From: Unio delphinus
Taxonomy: Eukaryota > Mollusca > Bivalvia > Unionida > Unionidae
Assembly: GCA_029339505.1 (NCBI GenBank)
Contig: JAQISU010000115.1
Location: forward strand, 1,099,001-1,163,000
DNA length: 64,000 nucleotides
Reading direction: 5' to 3'
Positions 1 to 8,235 of this stretch are shown piece by piece. The notes under the pieces are model-generated. The model was not told where the DNA came from and ran no database searches. It saw only the letters and a program-made list of their open reading frames with translations. The translations under genes were made by a program, and so were the position numbers. Each line of letters starts with the position of its first letter. Within the stretch, counting starts at the first letter, position 1.

Positions 1-183
1 AAACAGTTAGGAACACCTTGGCTGACTCATGCGTACGATGATGCCACTAAAACGCCACACGCCTATTTACTCGTGGATTTAAAACCCACTACCCCTGATT
101 ATTTGCGATTTCGTACCGATTTGTTTCACGACTGGTGTCAAGACAGAGGACCTGTCCTGTACACGTCCTCGTCGTCGACATAA
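1..183 (+). CDS. C-terminus of a conserved Polinton protein (partial)
   Basis: An open frame runs from base 1 to TAA at 181-183 and encodes about 60 residues. The stretch PHAYLLVDLKPTTPD followed by LRFRTDLF resembles the C-terminal segment of an uncharacterised protein that I associate with animal Polintons, often read as PYGYLLLDLK...LRLRT. Its function is unknown. The gene starts outside the window. It is the first of the same-strand gene block and is followed after 22 bases by a TATA-like sequence. The family assignment comes from pattern memory and needs a profile search; the frame itself is clear and unbroken here. Confidence 0.5.
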   Translation, partial: KQLGTPWLTHAYDDATKTPHAYLLVDLKPTTPDYLRFRTDLFHDWCQDRGPVLYTSSSST

Positions 184-205
184 CCATATGAACCACTACA
201 AAACC

Positions 206-213
206 TATAAAAA
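206..213 (+). promoter_or_regulatory. TATA-like element before core-like gene 1
   Basis: TATAAAAA lies 46 bases before the ATG at 252 and just after the previous stop. It is the first of several TATA/GATAAAAG elements placed between genes of this element. Confidence 0.4.
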
Positions 214-251
214 CCTTGGGTTACTTTGACCTTGTCTCATACATTGTCAAC

Positions 252-593
252 ATGACGTCCCTTCAGTCTCATCTTCCCATCAAATTGATTCGTGCCTTGT
301 ACGGTATCACTCGCGAAAAAAATCCACAAATACGTGCTCACGTCTTAGAAGCCAGTCTCAAAGAAGTCTTACGATGGTTTACGGTGACAGCACGTCAAAT
401 ACTGCAAGGCATCATTCACATTCCACATCAAACCAAACGCTTTTTTGACAGAAACAAAGTAGCCTTGACGCAACTGGCCAATCCTCGCATCGACACTCAA
501 ATCAAAAAGCAAATCATACTGAAACCTGGAGGTAGTGGTTCTCTAGGAGGTGTCATCATTCGTTCCCTTTTAAAATGGGATCCCAATGCTTAA
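252..593 (+). CDS. Core-like Polinton protein, paralog 1
   Basis: The protein has about 113 residues if started at the first ATG (252); the frame extends to 216 only through a TTG. It is basic and largely helical by appearance. The block ILQGIIHIPHQTKRF followed by LAN...IKKQIILKPGG aligns with VLKGTISLSPHQTKCF and MLVQRGR in the gene at 1574-2005, so the two are paralogs. Proteins with the pattern 'N-[IV]-L-x-G-x(2)-x-L-[ST]-P-x-Q' and a basic tail are common in animal Polintons and are thought to be virion or DNA-condensing components; that role is inference. It overlaps the next ATG (575) by 19 bases. Unbroken. Confidence 0.6.
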   Translation: MTSLQSHLPIKLIRALYGITREKNPQIRAHVLEASLKEVLRWFTVTARQILQGIIHIPHQTKRFFDRNKVALTQLANPRIDTQIKKQIILKPGGSGSLGGVIIRSLLKWDPNA

Positions 594-1144
594 AAAGTTC
601 ACCCCAAGAAAAAAAAGCCAAACGAACCCCTAAAAAAAAGCACAAGGGTACCAAGACCAAAACGCAGAAAAAGAAAAGTCCACAGAAAGAAACGGTCACC
701 CGCAAAAGAGGCACTTCGGCCAGGACGCATCCTTATCTTCGTCAACCACGACCTGTAAGAGAAGATCTACAAGGACGTTTGGCAGGGACTGCGTTTCCAG
801 TAGCCTCTGGTGCTTCCACTTCTCCGTTGCGGGTGATGCCAGCCAAAGCCAATTTGACACACGTTTTTCCTAATTTGATGGAACATTGGAAATCTGCGTC
901 TCCCAAAACGTCTCCTCCACCGGTAACACCCTCGTCCACATTAGCGGCAGTAGCAGCTGCTCACAAAGTACCTGCCCCCAAACTAAAAGTCCAAGAAACA
1001 TCTGGTATGTTAAAGAGTTTACTAGATTTGTCCAAACAAGAACTGTCCCGATTGAGTCCATTGCGAACCCCTTCACAACGTGTGTTACCTGCCATGAAGT
1101 TGATACGACGCAAAGATAATCAGTGGCGACGCATTCCAGTATAA
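575..1144 (+). CDS. Basic Pro/Lys-rich virion core-like protein
   Basis: The 189-residue protein opens with about 50 residues very rich in Lys, Arg and Thr, resembling a DNA-condensing tail. A Ser/Pro/Ala-rich middle follows, then a helical segment (GMLKSLLDLSKQEL) and a basic C-terminus. I recognise no named domain. Its charge and its position among capsid genes suggest a packaged DNA-binding protein analogous to adenovirus core proteins; this is inference from composition. The ATG at 575 overlaps the end of the preceding gene by 19 bases, as expected for compact viral genes. The frame is intact, which is unusual in this element. Confidence 0.55.
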   Translation: MGSQCLKSSPQEKKAKRTPKKKHKGTKTKTQKKKSPQKETVTRKRGTSARTHPYLRQPRPVREDLQGRLAGTAFPVASGASTSPLRVMPAKANLTHVFPNLMEHWKSASPKTSPPPVTPSSTLAAVAAAHKVPAPKLKVQETSGMLKSLLDLSKQELSRLSPLRTPSQRVLPAMKLIRRKDNQWRRIPV

Positions 1145-1205
1145 AATTGATTTGAAAACCACGATGTGAATCAGTATTTTCTGTGTAACTGCTGAGCACT
1201 CAAGG

Positions 1206-1503
1206 ATGCCTCCTCAAAAACGTACACACCACCACCCTCGACGTTCTGCTGTCCAAAATGGAAAAGGAAAAAGACAATTTCGTCATCCTACCAAACGCTC
1301 AAAAACCAAACAGCGACGTCATCACCTCAAAAGACAGTCATCATCCAAAGAAAAAGAGAAGTCACCAAAAGGGAGGCATATTTACTGGTCTTATTAAAGG
1401 TATGCACAAACTATACAAAGCAGCTCAGAACCAAACTGGTATCTTTAGCGATGATTTTCGTGATTTAGCGAAGCACGCCATTACCTCTTGGAGAAACCAA
1501 TAG
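1206..1503 (+). pseudogene. Small basic protein, probably frameshifted
   Basis: Two overlapping frames appear to be halves of one gene. The frame from ATG 1206 gives a His/Arg/Lys-rich N-terminus and stops at 1397. The frame from ATG 1258 ends at 1503 and gives the more protein-like tail KGGIFTGLIKGMHKLYKAA followed by an acidic helix. A single-base shift in the A-rich tract around 1340-1375 would explain this. If so, it is another small basic virion protein. The alternative is that only 1258-1503 (81 residues) is a real gene. There is no recognisable domain; the function is unknown. Confidence 0.4.
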
Positions 1504-1511
1504 AAAAAGAA

Positions 1512-1519
1512 GATAAAAG
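1512..1519 (+). promoter_or_regulatory. GATAAAAG element before core-like gene 2
   Basis: GATAAAAG directly follows the stop at 1503 and lies about 55 bases before the ATG at 1574. It matches similar elements at 2001 and 4965. Confidence 0.35.
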
Positions 1520-1573
1520 GGGGTGTGTATCAAGTCTTTGACGACAGTGTATTTCTGGAACGAACAAGCAAAG

Positions 1574-2005
1574 ATGTCACATCGCAGAAAACATTCTTAT
1601 TCACTCCACAAAGGAAAGAAAAGGAAAGGACTACCTCCTCGTTTAGCCAAACACGGAGACATGTTGTCCGTCCTGTCCAAAGCCTCTCCACCCATGCGAA
1701 AACAGATCATTAAAACGGCCTCCAAAGATGTCATCGATACCGTGTGCGAATGTTGTTTGAATGTCTTGAAAGGCACAATATCTTTGTCTCCACACCAGAC
1801 AAAATGCTTTGCCAAACATCGACACGTTCTTCGACAAATGGTTCAAAAGAAAATATCCGTCCGTCAAAAGAAAAAGATGTTGGTGCAACGCGGAAGACTT
1901 TTACCCATTCTTGATCCTATGTTGACAAGCTTTATACCAGGTTTGATACAAGGGATGACCCAAGGGATGTCCCAAGGGTTTCCCCAAGGAATGGCTAGAA
2001 GATAA
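1574..2005 (+). CDS. Core-like Polinton protein, paralog 2
   Basis: I choose ATG 1574 (MSHRRKHSY), which gives about 143 residues; the frame extends upstream to 1523 only without ATG support. The N-terminus is basic. The centre, with CECCLNVLKGTISLSPHQTK, a basic helix and LVQRGRLLPILDP, is the recognisable family core. The C-terminus, IPGLIQGMTQGMSQGFPQGMA, is a short imperfect repeat of [GQ]M[TS]QG. Family members usually end in a Gly/Leu-rich hydrophobic tail, so the Met/Gln/Gly tail may do the same job. It is paralogous to 252-593. It is probably a virion or DNA-associated protein (inference). Intact. Confidence 0.6.
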   Translation: MSHRRKHSYSLHKGKKRKGLPPRLAKHGDMLSVLSKASPPMRKQIIKTASKDVIDTVCECCLNVLKGTISLSPHQTKCFAKHRHVLRQMVQKKISVRQKKKMLVQRGRLLPILDPMLTSFIPGLIQGMTQGMSQGFPQGMARR

Positions 2006-2008
2006 AAG
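2001..2008 (+). promoter_or_regulatory. GATAAAAG element after core-like gene 2
   Basis: GATAAAAG overlaps the stop codon of the preceding gene and precedes the small reading frame at 2015 and the coiled-coil gene at 2161. Confidence 0.3.
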
Positions 2009-2014
2009 GACACT

Positions 2015-2194
2015 ATGGAGTACAACAATCTCAGACATAACCTTTGGAAGCCCATGGAAGGACGAAAACTGACTTTGCTTCCTTACAAACGATGGATGGA
2101 ATACCATCATTGGCAAGAACAACAAACCCCCATTTACCACCCAATCCTAATTTGGCCTAGATGTCCCAATTACAACACGAATTGCAATCTTTGA
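2015..2194 (+). CDS. Small open frame of unknown function
   Basis: ATG 2015 opens a 59-codon frame with an aromatic-rich sequence (LLPYKRWMEYHHWQEQQTPIYH). It overlaps the start of the next gene (ATG 2161) in another frame. Its position, composition and upstream GATAAAAG element make it a plausible short gene, but I recognise no family and it could be a displaced N-terminus of its neighbour. Confidence 0.3.
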   Translation: MEYNNLRHNLWKPMEGRKLTLLPYKRWMEYHHWQEQQTPIYHPILIWPRCPNYNTNCNL

Positions 2195-2738
2195 TACATC
2201 GCGACGATTTATCCGAAACCGAAAAATCGCAAAAGTACGGTCAACTCTTGAAATGACTGCAACTCTTTCATCAGAAAGCTGCGGAACAAACAGCTCTACC
2301 CACGTTGTCCGATTTTAAGGCTCTAATGAATAATTCGTCGCCCTCACCATCTACAGTGATCAAAACAGACGTTCCCCACCATTACCCAAGGATGAAGAAT
2401 CCCATGATCTCTTTCAAACACCTACTACCACTCCCATCCCGAGTAAGATTGCAGCTTACTTGTTAACCCCTTCCCCCACTCCCCCACGAGAAGAACTCAA
2501 AACTTGGGTTAAAAAGATGATGGCTACTCCTCCTTCGACAGATGTGAAAAAGAAAGAAAGGAAACCAGAAGTGAGAAAAGAAAAGAAGGCCAAAGAAGCT
2601 ATCCCATTACCACCTCCACCACCACAAGTACCCTCGACGTCAACTCCTGTGGCACATCGGACACGTAACACCGTTTCCAAACAGCCCCCATTACGTAACA
2701 CCCAAAGAAATATCATCGAAGAGTGGGTACCTTATTAA
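2161..2738 (+). pseudogene. Polinton coiled-coil protein, broken
   Basis: ATG 2161 starts an acidic helical segment (LIHRDDLSETEKSQKYGQLL) of a type common in Polintons, where 'L[ST]E.EKA..Y...L.R' precedes a proline-rich middle. An in-frame TGA at 2254-2256 interrupts it, and a one-base shift near 2370-2380 moves the rest into the frame that ends at 2738. That downstream part is Pro/Lys-rich (LLTPSPTPPREE) and ends in a basic stretch and W-V-P-Y, a C-terminal signature I associate with this family. The function is unknown. It ends 9 bases before the integrase ATG. Two disruptions make it non-functional as written. Confidence 0.55.
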
Positions 2739-2747
2739 CAAAAAACC

Positions 2748-3853
2748 ATGGAGAAGGTCTTAGCTAGCATTTACTACGATCCAGCCCACCCTGCAGGTTA
2801 CGGGGGCATTCAGAAATTGTATCGTGCTGCAAAACCTCGCCTGAAAAAGCTCCGTTTACCAGCAGTACAACGATGGTTACAAGAACAAGCGACGTACACT
2901 TTACACAAACCCATTCGACGAAAATTTCACAGAAGTCGAAGTGGAAGGCATCGATCATCAATGGCAAGCCGATTTAGCTGATGTCTCTCATTTAGCCACC
3001 TACAATCGTGGCTACAAATATTTGTTTTGTGTCATCGACGTCTTTTCTAAATTTGCCTGGGTCGTACCATTGACATCCAAATCGAGCGGAGAGTTAGTAC
3101 GAGCTTTGCAACTGATGTTGAAACAAAGTGTTCTTCACCCTCTTCGATGGCAAACCGACAAAGGCACCGGATTTCTGAACCAAGCTTTCCAACGAGAATT
3201 AAAAAAAACCGTGACATTCTTTTTTTCACCACCGAAAATCCTGAAACCAAAGCCAGTATTGTGGAACGTTTTCAACGTACCTTGAAAGAACGCATGTGGA
3301 AATATTTTACGCATCAACACAGTCTCAAGTACATCGACGTCTTACCACACTTAGTCCAAGCCTACAATCAATCTTACCATAGAAGCATTGGACGTTCCCC
3401 ACAAGATGTGACACCTGACAACGAAGTAACTGTTTTTGAGCGTCTATTTGGTACGTCCCGAACGATGGCTGTCCCCAAGAAAGGTAGAGGAGTTTTAACC
3501 CCGGGAGATTGGGTACGCATTGGCAAAACCAAACGCCCTTTTTACAAAGGTTACTTACCCATCTGGACCACCGAATTGTTTCGTGTTACTGGACGAGTGC
3601 GTGATCGTCATCCTGCCGTCTATAAATTGGAAGACATGAACGGAGAAGTATTTAAAGGAACGTTTCACTTGCCTGAGTTACAACGTGTCACAAAAAAGAC
3701 GACGTGTACGACATTGAAAGCATTCTCGAACGAAGAACCCGTAAAGTAGGAAAACGTCGTGTCAAAGAAGTCAAAGTACGTTGGAAAGGATATCCTCCTA
3801 GTTTTGATTCTTGGATTGACGCTGCGCAAGTCATCGACTATAAAAAGAAGTGA
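2748..3853 (+). pseudogene. Polinton integrase (rve family) with chromodomain, frameshifted
   Basis: This would be the DDE-type integrase that inserts the element. A helical N-terminus with GYGGIQKLYRAAK is followed by the catalytic core: first acidic residue in HQWQADLADVS, second in WQTDKGTGF, and the glutamate in ASIVERFQRTLKER. A C-terminal part and a chromodomain (DVYDIESILE, VRWKGYP, DSWI) follow, ending at TGA 3851-3853. Three one-base shifts split it: near 2935, in the A-run at about 3200, and in the A-run at 3692-3697. All three catalytic residues are still readable, so decay is recent or partly an assembly artefact. Polinton integrases typically carry this C-terminal chromodomain, which would guide target choice. 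Confidence 0.85.
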
Positions 3854-3925
3854 TCATCATACCCTTCAATACAGCTTCAGGGACCACAGTGACTACTCCT
3901 TCACCCACTTCATCTCTGCAAGATT

Positions 3926-3933
3926 TATAAAAG
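3926..3933 (+). promoter_or_regulatory. TATAAAAG element between integrase and capsid genes
   Basis: TATAAAAG lies 73 bases after the integrase stop, at the junction with the block of structural genes. It is the closest match to a canonical TATA box in the element. Confidence 0.4.
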
Positions 3934-3939
3934 CAACCC

Positions 3940-4125
3940 TTGTGGGTGTGGTGTGGAGAACGTGTCCCTAAAACGCAAATCTTCTTTTTCTGTCGAATTT
4001 TTGTGGTATATTGTGTCATTGGTGCAGCCATTGCTAATTTGAGTTTGCAACAAGGAGACAAACAATTGTGGACCATTTTACTCAGTAGTTGTATCGGGTA
4101 TCTTCTTCCCAATCCTTCCCTAAAA
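3940..4125 (+). pseudogene. Small Polinton membrane protein relic
   Basis: The frame contains two hydrophobic segments, FFFCRIFVVYCVIGAAIANL and LWTILLSSCIGYLLPNP, separated by a short polar loop (QQGDKQ). A small two-helix membrane protein ending in 'YLLPNP' occurs at this place in other Polintons I recall. No ATG lies in frame before the first segment and the original stop seems lost, because the frame runs on into the penton gene (a fusion reading of 309 residues). I treat that long frame as an artefact of decay. The function is unknown; a membrane role during assembly or entry would be inference. Confidence 0.4.
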
Positions 4126-4233
4126 TACTCTTACAACAGGAACAACAGTAACAATATTGGGAGCCTTGCGTCCAACGTTAGTCCTTCTCCTGACAGTCAC
4201 CCTTCCTGTTACACGTCTAAATTACCTCAAGCC

Positions 4234-5055
4234 ATGCATTTGGATCAAGATGATAATTGGGAAGCAGCTTTAGTGGAAATAGTACACCAGACACAAATCA
4301 AAAACATCGTCGAAAATCAAACCTTTTTCACAGTTGAAGTGTACGACAAGCAATTGCAACAAGCCTTAGATGAACGAGGCATCACTGGCATTGACACCAA
4401 GAAATCAAATGAACCCACAACTAAACAACTGTCCACTCATGTGTTGACCATTCCTGCAGGCTACTATTTTAGTGGTCGACATTTAGTGACTACGATTGCA
4501 ACCAGGTTCAATACCTTGTTTGGTAAACCCCTGGACAAAATCAAAGAAAATGTTACCTTTGAGTACATTAAAGTGGCTCGTCGCCTCCTGATCAAATTTT
4601 CAGAGAAGAAAATAATATCCATTACCTTTTGTCCTGAACTGATTGATATCTTAGGTGGAGACCTCAAGATGCTCCCGAACAAAAACGAAATACCAGGCAT
4701 ATCCAGTAACTTTGGATTTTACAAAATATTTTCGATTCCCTGTAGAAATGAACCAAGGACTCAACTTGATGTTTGTGTACTCCGATGTAGTGGAGTACAA
4801 CGTCGTGGGACACACCTCTGTACCGTTACTGCGTGTCATTCCTTTCAAAGTGGATACCACTACCGCTGACGAGGAAGGTGGAAATACCTATCACGTTCAC
4901 CGCGAATTTGTGCATCCTCATTATTTACCCGTCAGTAAGTCGTATTTCGACAGTGTCAACATTATATAAAAGGAGAACTAGGTCAAACTATTCCATTTAC
5001 CAAACGGAAAGTCACAGTGAAACTCCATTTTCAAAAACGATTATCAAACAACTGA
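4234..5055 (+). pseudogene. Polinton penton (minor capsid) protein, frameshifted
   Basis: The protein would form the capsid vertices, a single-jelly-roll penton. ATG 4234 is followed by DNWEAALVEI, matching the 'W-E-V-[AG]-L-x-E-I' block near the start of this family. The middle (VLTIPAGYYFSG, then LIDILGGDL) and the end (GQTIPFTKRKVTVKLHF) also fit. Shifts occur near 4690 and near 4965, so the reading passes through three frames and ends at TGA 5053-5055. The true N-terminus is probably upstream of 4234 in another frame, since a short 'TVTLP'-like segment precedes it. It lies next to the virion protein and capsid genes, as usual. Confidence 0.7.
4965..4972 (+). promoter_or_regulatory. TATAAAAG element overlapping penton 3' end
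   Basis: TATAAAAG lies 91 bases before the ATG at 5063, inside the end of the penton reading frame. It is probably a promoter for the next gene if the recurrent motif is real. Confidence 0.35.
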
Positions 5056-5062
5056 AAAAGTG

Positions 5063-5502
5063 ATGTATCCTGTGTATCAAGGAGTAACTCGACAACGAGG
5101 ACATGGTTTAGGAGATATGTTTAAATCAGCGTTTCGTTCCGTGGTCCCTGTTTAAAACCGATGGTGACACAAGGATTGCACGCCTTAAAAGATGCCGCAT
5201 TGACTCACGGCAAAGATTTTCCTCAAAATGTTCTCATTGACAAACAAAACCCTAAAGAAGCTTTTTTAAGAGCAGGCAAAAATTTCTTGCTTCAAACGGG
5301 TAAAGAAATTTTGGGTCGACGAGAAAGTCCTATAAATGCTCTGAACGGTACCGAGTCTGACATTCCTACTTCCATGTGGACACAGCAAGGACAAGGTAGA
5401 AAGCGTCGAAGAAGACACCCTTCCAAAAGTCTCCATATCTCTAAAGTTCGAAAGACAAAGAAAAAAAGAACCGCTCGAGACTTAGACATTTTTGATTATT
5501 AA
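5063..5502 (+). pseudogene. Polinton 'RGLG' basic virion-associated protein, one frameshift
   Basis: ATG 5063 (MYPVYQGVTRQRGHGLGDMF) begins a family common next to the Polinton capsid gene. It shows a short N-terminus, an R-G-x-G-L-G block, an amphipathic helix, a 'GKDFPQ' segment and a very basic C-terminus (GRKRRRRHPSK) that ends in DIFDY. A single shift in the T-run at about 5151 separates the first 29 codons from the rest. By place and chemistry it resembles adenovirus pVI/pX-type cement or core proteins, but I cannot show homology. The capsid gene follows after 30 bases. Confidence 0.55.
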
Positions 5503-5532
5503 AAGTAAAACAATTGAGACTGAAAAGAAAAA

Positions 5533-6836
5533 ATGATGCACCAAGAATCTTGTGCCTGTTCCAAGTCGGAACTGGATCTCTTTGCCATGCCACCCACGAT
5601 AATGACCATGCAAGAAGCCCAATGGGTCGAATTTCATCCCCTCTCCTCTTTGACGGATTCAGCTCCCATCGAGTTTGAAATCAAAACAGTTTCTTGTATT
5701 TGAAAGTGAAAGTAACCAAAACGGACAACACCAATCCAGGAGTCAATGATAGAGTAGCTCCTGTCAATAATTTCATGCATTCCTTGTTCAGCGATATCGA
5801 TTTGTACATGAATAACAAACTGATCAGCAGTAGCATGGATACTTACCCTTACCGAGCGTACCTCGAAAATATCTTGACGTACGGAAAAGAAGCCAAGAAC
5901 ACTCATCTAGATGCTTGCGTGGTATGGAAACCTGACACAGCAGATAAGTTTAACGACACAGCCTTGCCCGTAGCAGCTGAGGGTGACAATCCTGCAGATC
6001 CTCACAATGTAGGTTTTAACGACCGTCGAAAGAAAATTTTGCAAGGACGTAGTTTAGAACTGTTCGATCGTTTGCATTTGGACATGTGGTTTCAAGAAAA
6101 GTATTTGCTGAACGGAGTAGATATTCGCTTGAGACTGAATCGTAGCAGTATTGCTTTCCATTTGATGGCTCATGCCAACGAATACAAAACCATTACCCAA
6201 GAAGCCAGGTTATACGTGCGTCGCGTGGAAGTGTTACCTAAAGTGGGAAATGATATCAGTCACACTTTGAGCAGAACGACATCCAAGTATCCGATACGAC
6301 GCGTGGAAGTCAAAAATTTCACCATTGCCGCTGGGCTCCGATCTAAGATCGAAGATCATCTGTTCCAAGGACAGTTACCCAAACGTTTAATCATTGGTAT
6401 CGTCAGCAATGCAGGCCTTAATGGTGCCCACGATGAAAATCCTTTCCAGTTTAAGCACTGCAGAGTATCCAAAATCGAAGTCAGTCGCGATGGCAAAACT
6501 TTGTGTACCCGACCCTTCGAACCCGACTTTGGCGAACAGAAGAATTACTTGAGGTCGTACTTGTCGCTGTACGAAGCCACAGGACAGTTAGGAACTAACA
6601 CTTGTCACGGCATTTCCTACGACGACTATGCAAGAGGTTACACTTTGTGGGCTTTTGATTTCACTCCAGACCAAGGCAGCGATGAGGGACATTTCCACCC
6701 TATAAAATCTGGGCAACTGCGTGTGGAACTTCAGTTTGCAGGACATCTTACCGAAACGGTGAATATCATTCTGTATGCTGAGTTCGATAATACCATAGAA
6801 ATCAACAGTTTGAGAGAAGTCATTCTAGACTATTAG
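5533..6836 (+). pseudogene. Polinton major capsid protein, one break near the N-terminus
   Basis: This is the double-jelly-roll hexon-like protein that builds the shell. ATG 5533 opens with SELDLFAMPPT and a 'QWVEFHPLSS' block, both characteristic of the animal Polinton capsid N-terminus. The reading stops at 5701, and the remaining 380 residues continue in another frame from about 5694: NNFMHSLFSDIDLYMNNK, then DTYPYRAYLENILTYG, and much later LRVELQF and EINSLREVILDY. Bases appear to be missing at the break, since the usual spacing between these blocks is longer. Apart from that break the gene is complete and very well conserved, the best preserved large gene of this element. Confidence 0.85.
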
Positions 6837-6841
6837 ACATT

Positions 6842-7339
6842 ATGGAAGACCCTAGTCCTTCTTTGAATAGTGGAGAATCCATGGAATGGGAGGTTACAGA
6901 AAAAGCAGATCCCCAAGACCAAAAAGAAGAAGTAGTGATCATGCAATCCAGATGGCCAGAACAGGAACAACAATTAGTTGCTTGTTTTGCACAACACTTG
7001 GAAGATACAATGAGAGACATGATTAAAAAAGATTGTTGTGGATGTCAAATCGATCATCCCAGTCAAATTCAACACGATAAATGTATGATGATGAGTCAAG
7101 AAGAAAAATTGGACGATTATCTGAACGAAGCTTGGAGTCTCATCTCAGAAGAAGACGTGTTACTTCAGTGGTATAAAGGCTTACGTGATCATTCCTCTCC
7201 TCCATTGTTTGCTCGAGAAATTGATCACATCGAAGCTCTCTTGGCCAAAAGTAAAGAGACGAAGCAAACAAACAGTTACTTGACATACCGTTTCAAACAA
7301 AAAGTCTGGATTGAATTGATGACTTATCATCACCTGTGA
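6842..7339 (+). CDS. Conserved Polinton protein with Cys/His 'NHPSQxxH'-type motif
   Basis: The 165-residue acidic protein starts 5 bases after the capsid stop. Its centre reads CCGCQIDHPSQIQHDKCM, a C-x-C-x(4)-H-P-S-Q-x(2)-H-x(2)-C arrangement that recurs in an uncharacterised Polinton family and could bind a metal ion. The rest is helical, with a tryptophan-rich segment near the C-terminus. I know no assigned function. The tight spacing to the capsid and protease genes suggests late expression with the structural proteins. The frame is intact. Confidence 0.55.
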   Translation: MEDPSPSLNSGESMEWEVTEKADPQDQKEEVVIMQSRWPEQEQQLVACFAQHLEDTMRDMIKKDCCGCQIDHPSQIQHDKCMMMSQEEKLDDYLNEAWSLISEEDVLLQWYKGLRDHSSPPLFAREIDHIEALLAKSKETKQTNSYLTYRFKQKVWIELMTYHHL

Positions 7340-7372
7340 AGAAAGGAAAAAAACAAGGCTACACACCAAAAA

Positions 7373-7929
7373 ATGGATACCTGGGAACTTTATTATCTTT
7401 TGAAGCGTAGATCGTACACTGCTTCTTGGAATCCTGTCGTGTGTGCTAAGGATGAACTACCTCATCGCAAACCTCAAGAGAATCAAGCTTATGTCATCAA
7501 CACAGATGACAGTCATCTTCCAGGAACTCACTGGGTAGCTGTCTACTTTCCTCAAGAGGGTTGTGCGGAGTATTTTGATTCGTATGGATTACCCCCTTTC
7601 GAAGATGATATCTTTGACTTTATGAGAAGAAATGCCCAGACGACACGATTCAATAATGTGAAATTACAAGGCACAGATTCTATGGTGTGTGGACAATATT
7701 GTATCTATTATCTGCATCATCGCAGTCTTGGATATTCTTTAGAACATTAGTGACTTAGTTTGATCGTCATTCGTCTCGAAACGATGACAAAGTAGATCGA
7801 TGGTTTTGTGACCATTATGGCTATCTGTTGTCTTTAGCTAGGAAACGTAGTGTACATCAATCGCCCAATGACTTCCAACAGTGGAAATCTCAATTTAATT
7901 CACAACGTTGTCAACCATGTCAAAGATAA
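7373..7929 (+). pseudogene. Adenain-type cysteine protease, C-terminus broken
   Basis: This is the maturation protease of the capsid, related to adenovirus protease and Ulp1. The catalytic histidine is in PGTHWVAVYF, the acidic residue in EYFDSYGLPPF, the glutamine in VKLQG, and the cysteine in VCGQYCIYYLH, in the correct order and spacing. The frame stops at 7750. The C-terminal domain continues in a different frame with one further stop up to TAA 7927-7929 (RWFCDHYGYLL is a recognisable piece). The catalytic core is therefore preserved, but the last third is lost from the readable protein. Confidence 0.8.
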
Positions 7930-7955
7930 TGTATTAGTGTTATCGAAGTAAAAAA

Positions 7956-8036
7956 TGTTTGTTATTTGAAAAAAAAAATTTGTTATTTGAAAGAAATTGT
8001 TTGTTATTTGAAAAAAAAATGTTGTGTTTTGAAACC
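7956..8036 (+). repeat. Short tandem repeat of TTTGTTATTTGAAA
   Basis: Four imperfect, closely spaced copies of TTTGTTATTTGAAA with variable A-runs lie directly after the protease gene. They separate the structural block from the first histone-ended cassette. Confidence 0.7.
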
Positions 8037-8142
8037 AATGCGTCTGTCGCTTGTTTTACATTTATATTCATATAAATGCTCTTTGACTTCTTTCTATCCC
8101 TCACATCAAACTATTCAAACGTTTCCAGCCCTAAACCGTAGA

Positions 8143-8182
8143 GGGGTGTTTTCCATCACGTCCGCGCTTGAACCATATAAAG
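8143..8182 (+). promoter_or_regulatory. Cassette 1 promoter: shared element plus TATA box
   Basis: GGGGTGTTTTCC is followed by ATCACGTCCGCGCTT and, a few bases on, TATAAAG at 8176-8182. The first part recurs almost unchanged at 8915 and 17568, each time before a cassette. TCACGTC is an ATF/CREB-like half-site. A 'CCATCCATT' initiator-like sequence follows 20-30 bases after the TATA box. The match between three otherwise different loci argues for a functional promoter block. Confidence 0.65.
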
Positions 8183-8235
8183 CAAGTGTAGTCTCCAGTC
8201 TGACCATCCATTGTTTGACTCATCCTACTACGAAG

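Noticed and set aside
216..593. Start of core-like gene 1 at 216
   Set aside because: The codon there is TTG. The first ATG in frame is 252 and follows a TATA-like element at a suitable distance.
870..1199. Antisense frame of 109 codons in the core gene region
   Set aside because: It lies opposite a conserved Polinton gene and has no protein-like features of its own.
2748..3853. Programmed ribosomal frameshifting to express the integrase
   Set aside because: Three separate shifts in one gene and further shifts in neighbouring genes point to decay or sequencing error, not a regulated site.
3940..4869. A 309-codon open frame as one gene
   Set aside because: It joins the small membrane protein relic, an unrelated spacer, the penton and an out-of-frame tail. 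Conserved blocks switch frame near 4690, so the long frame is accidental.
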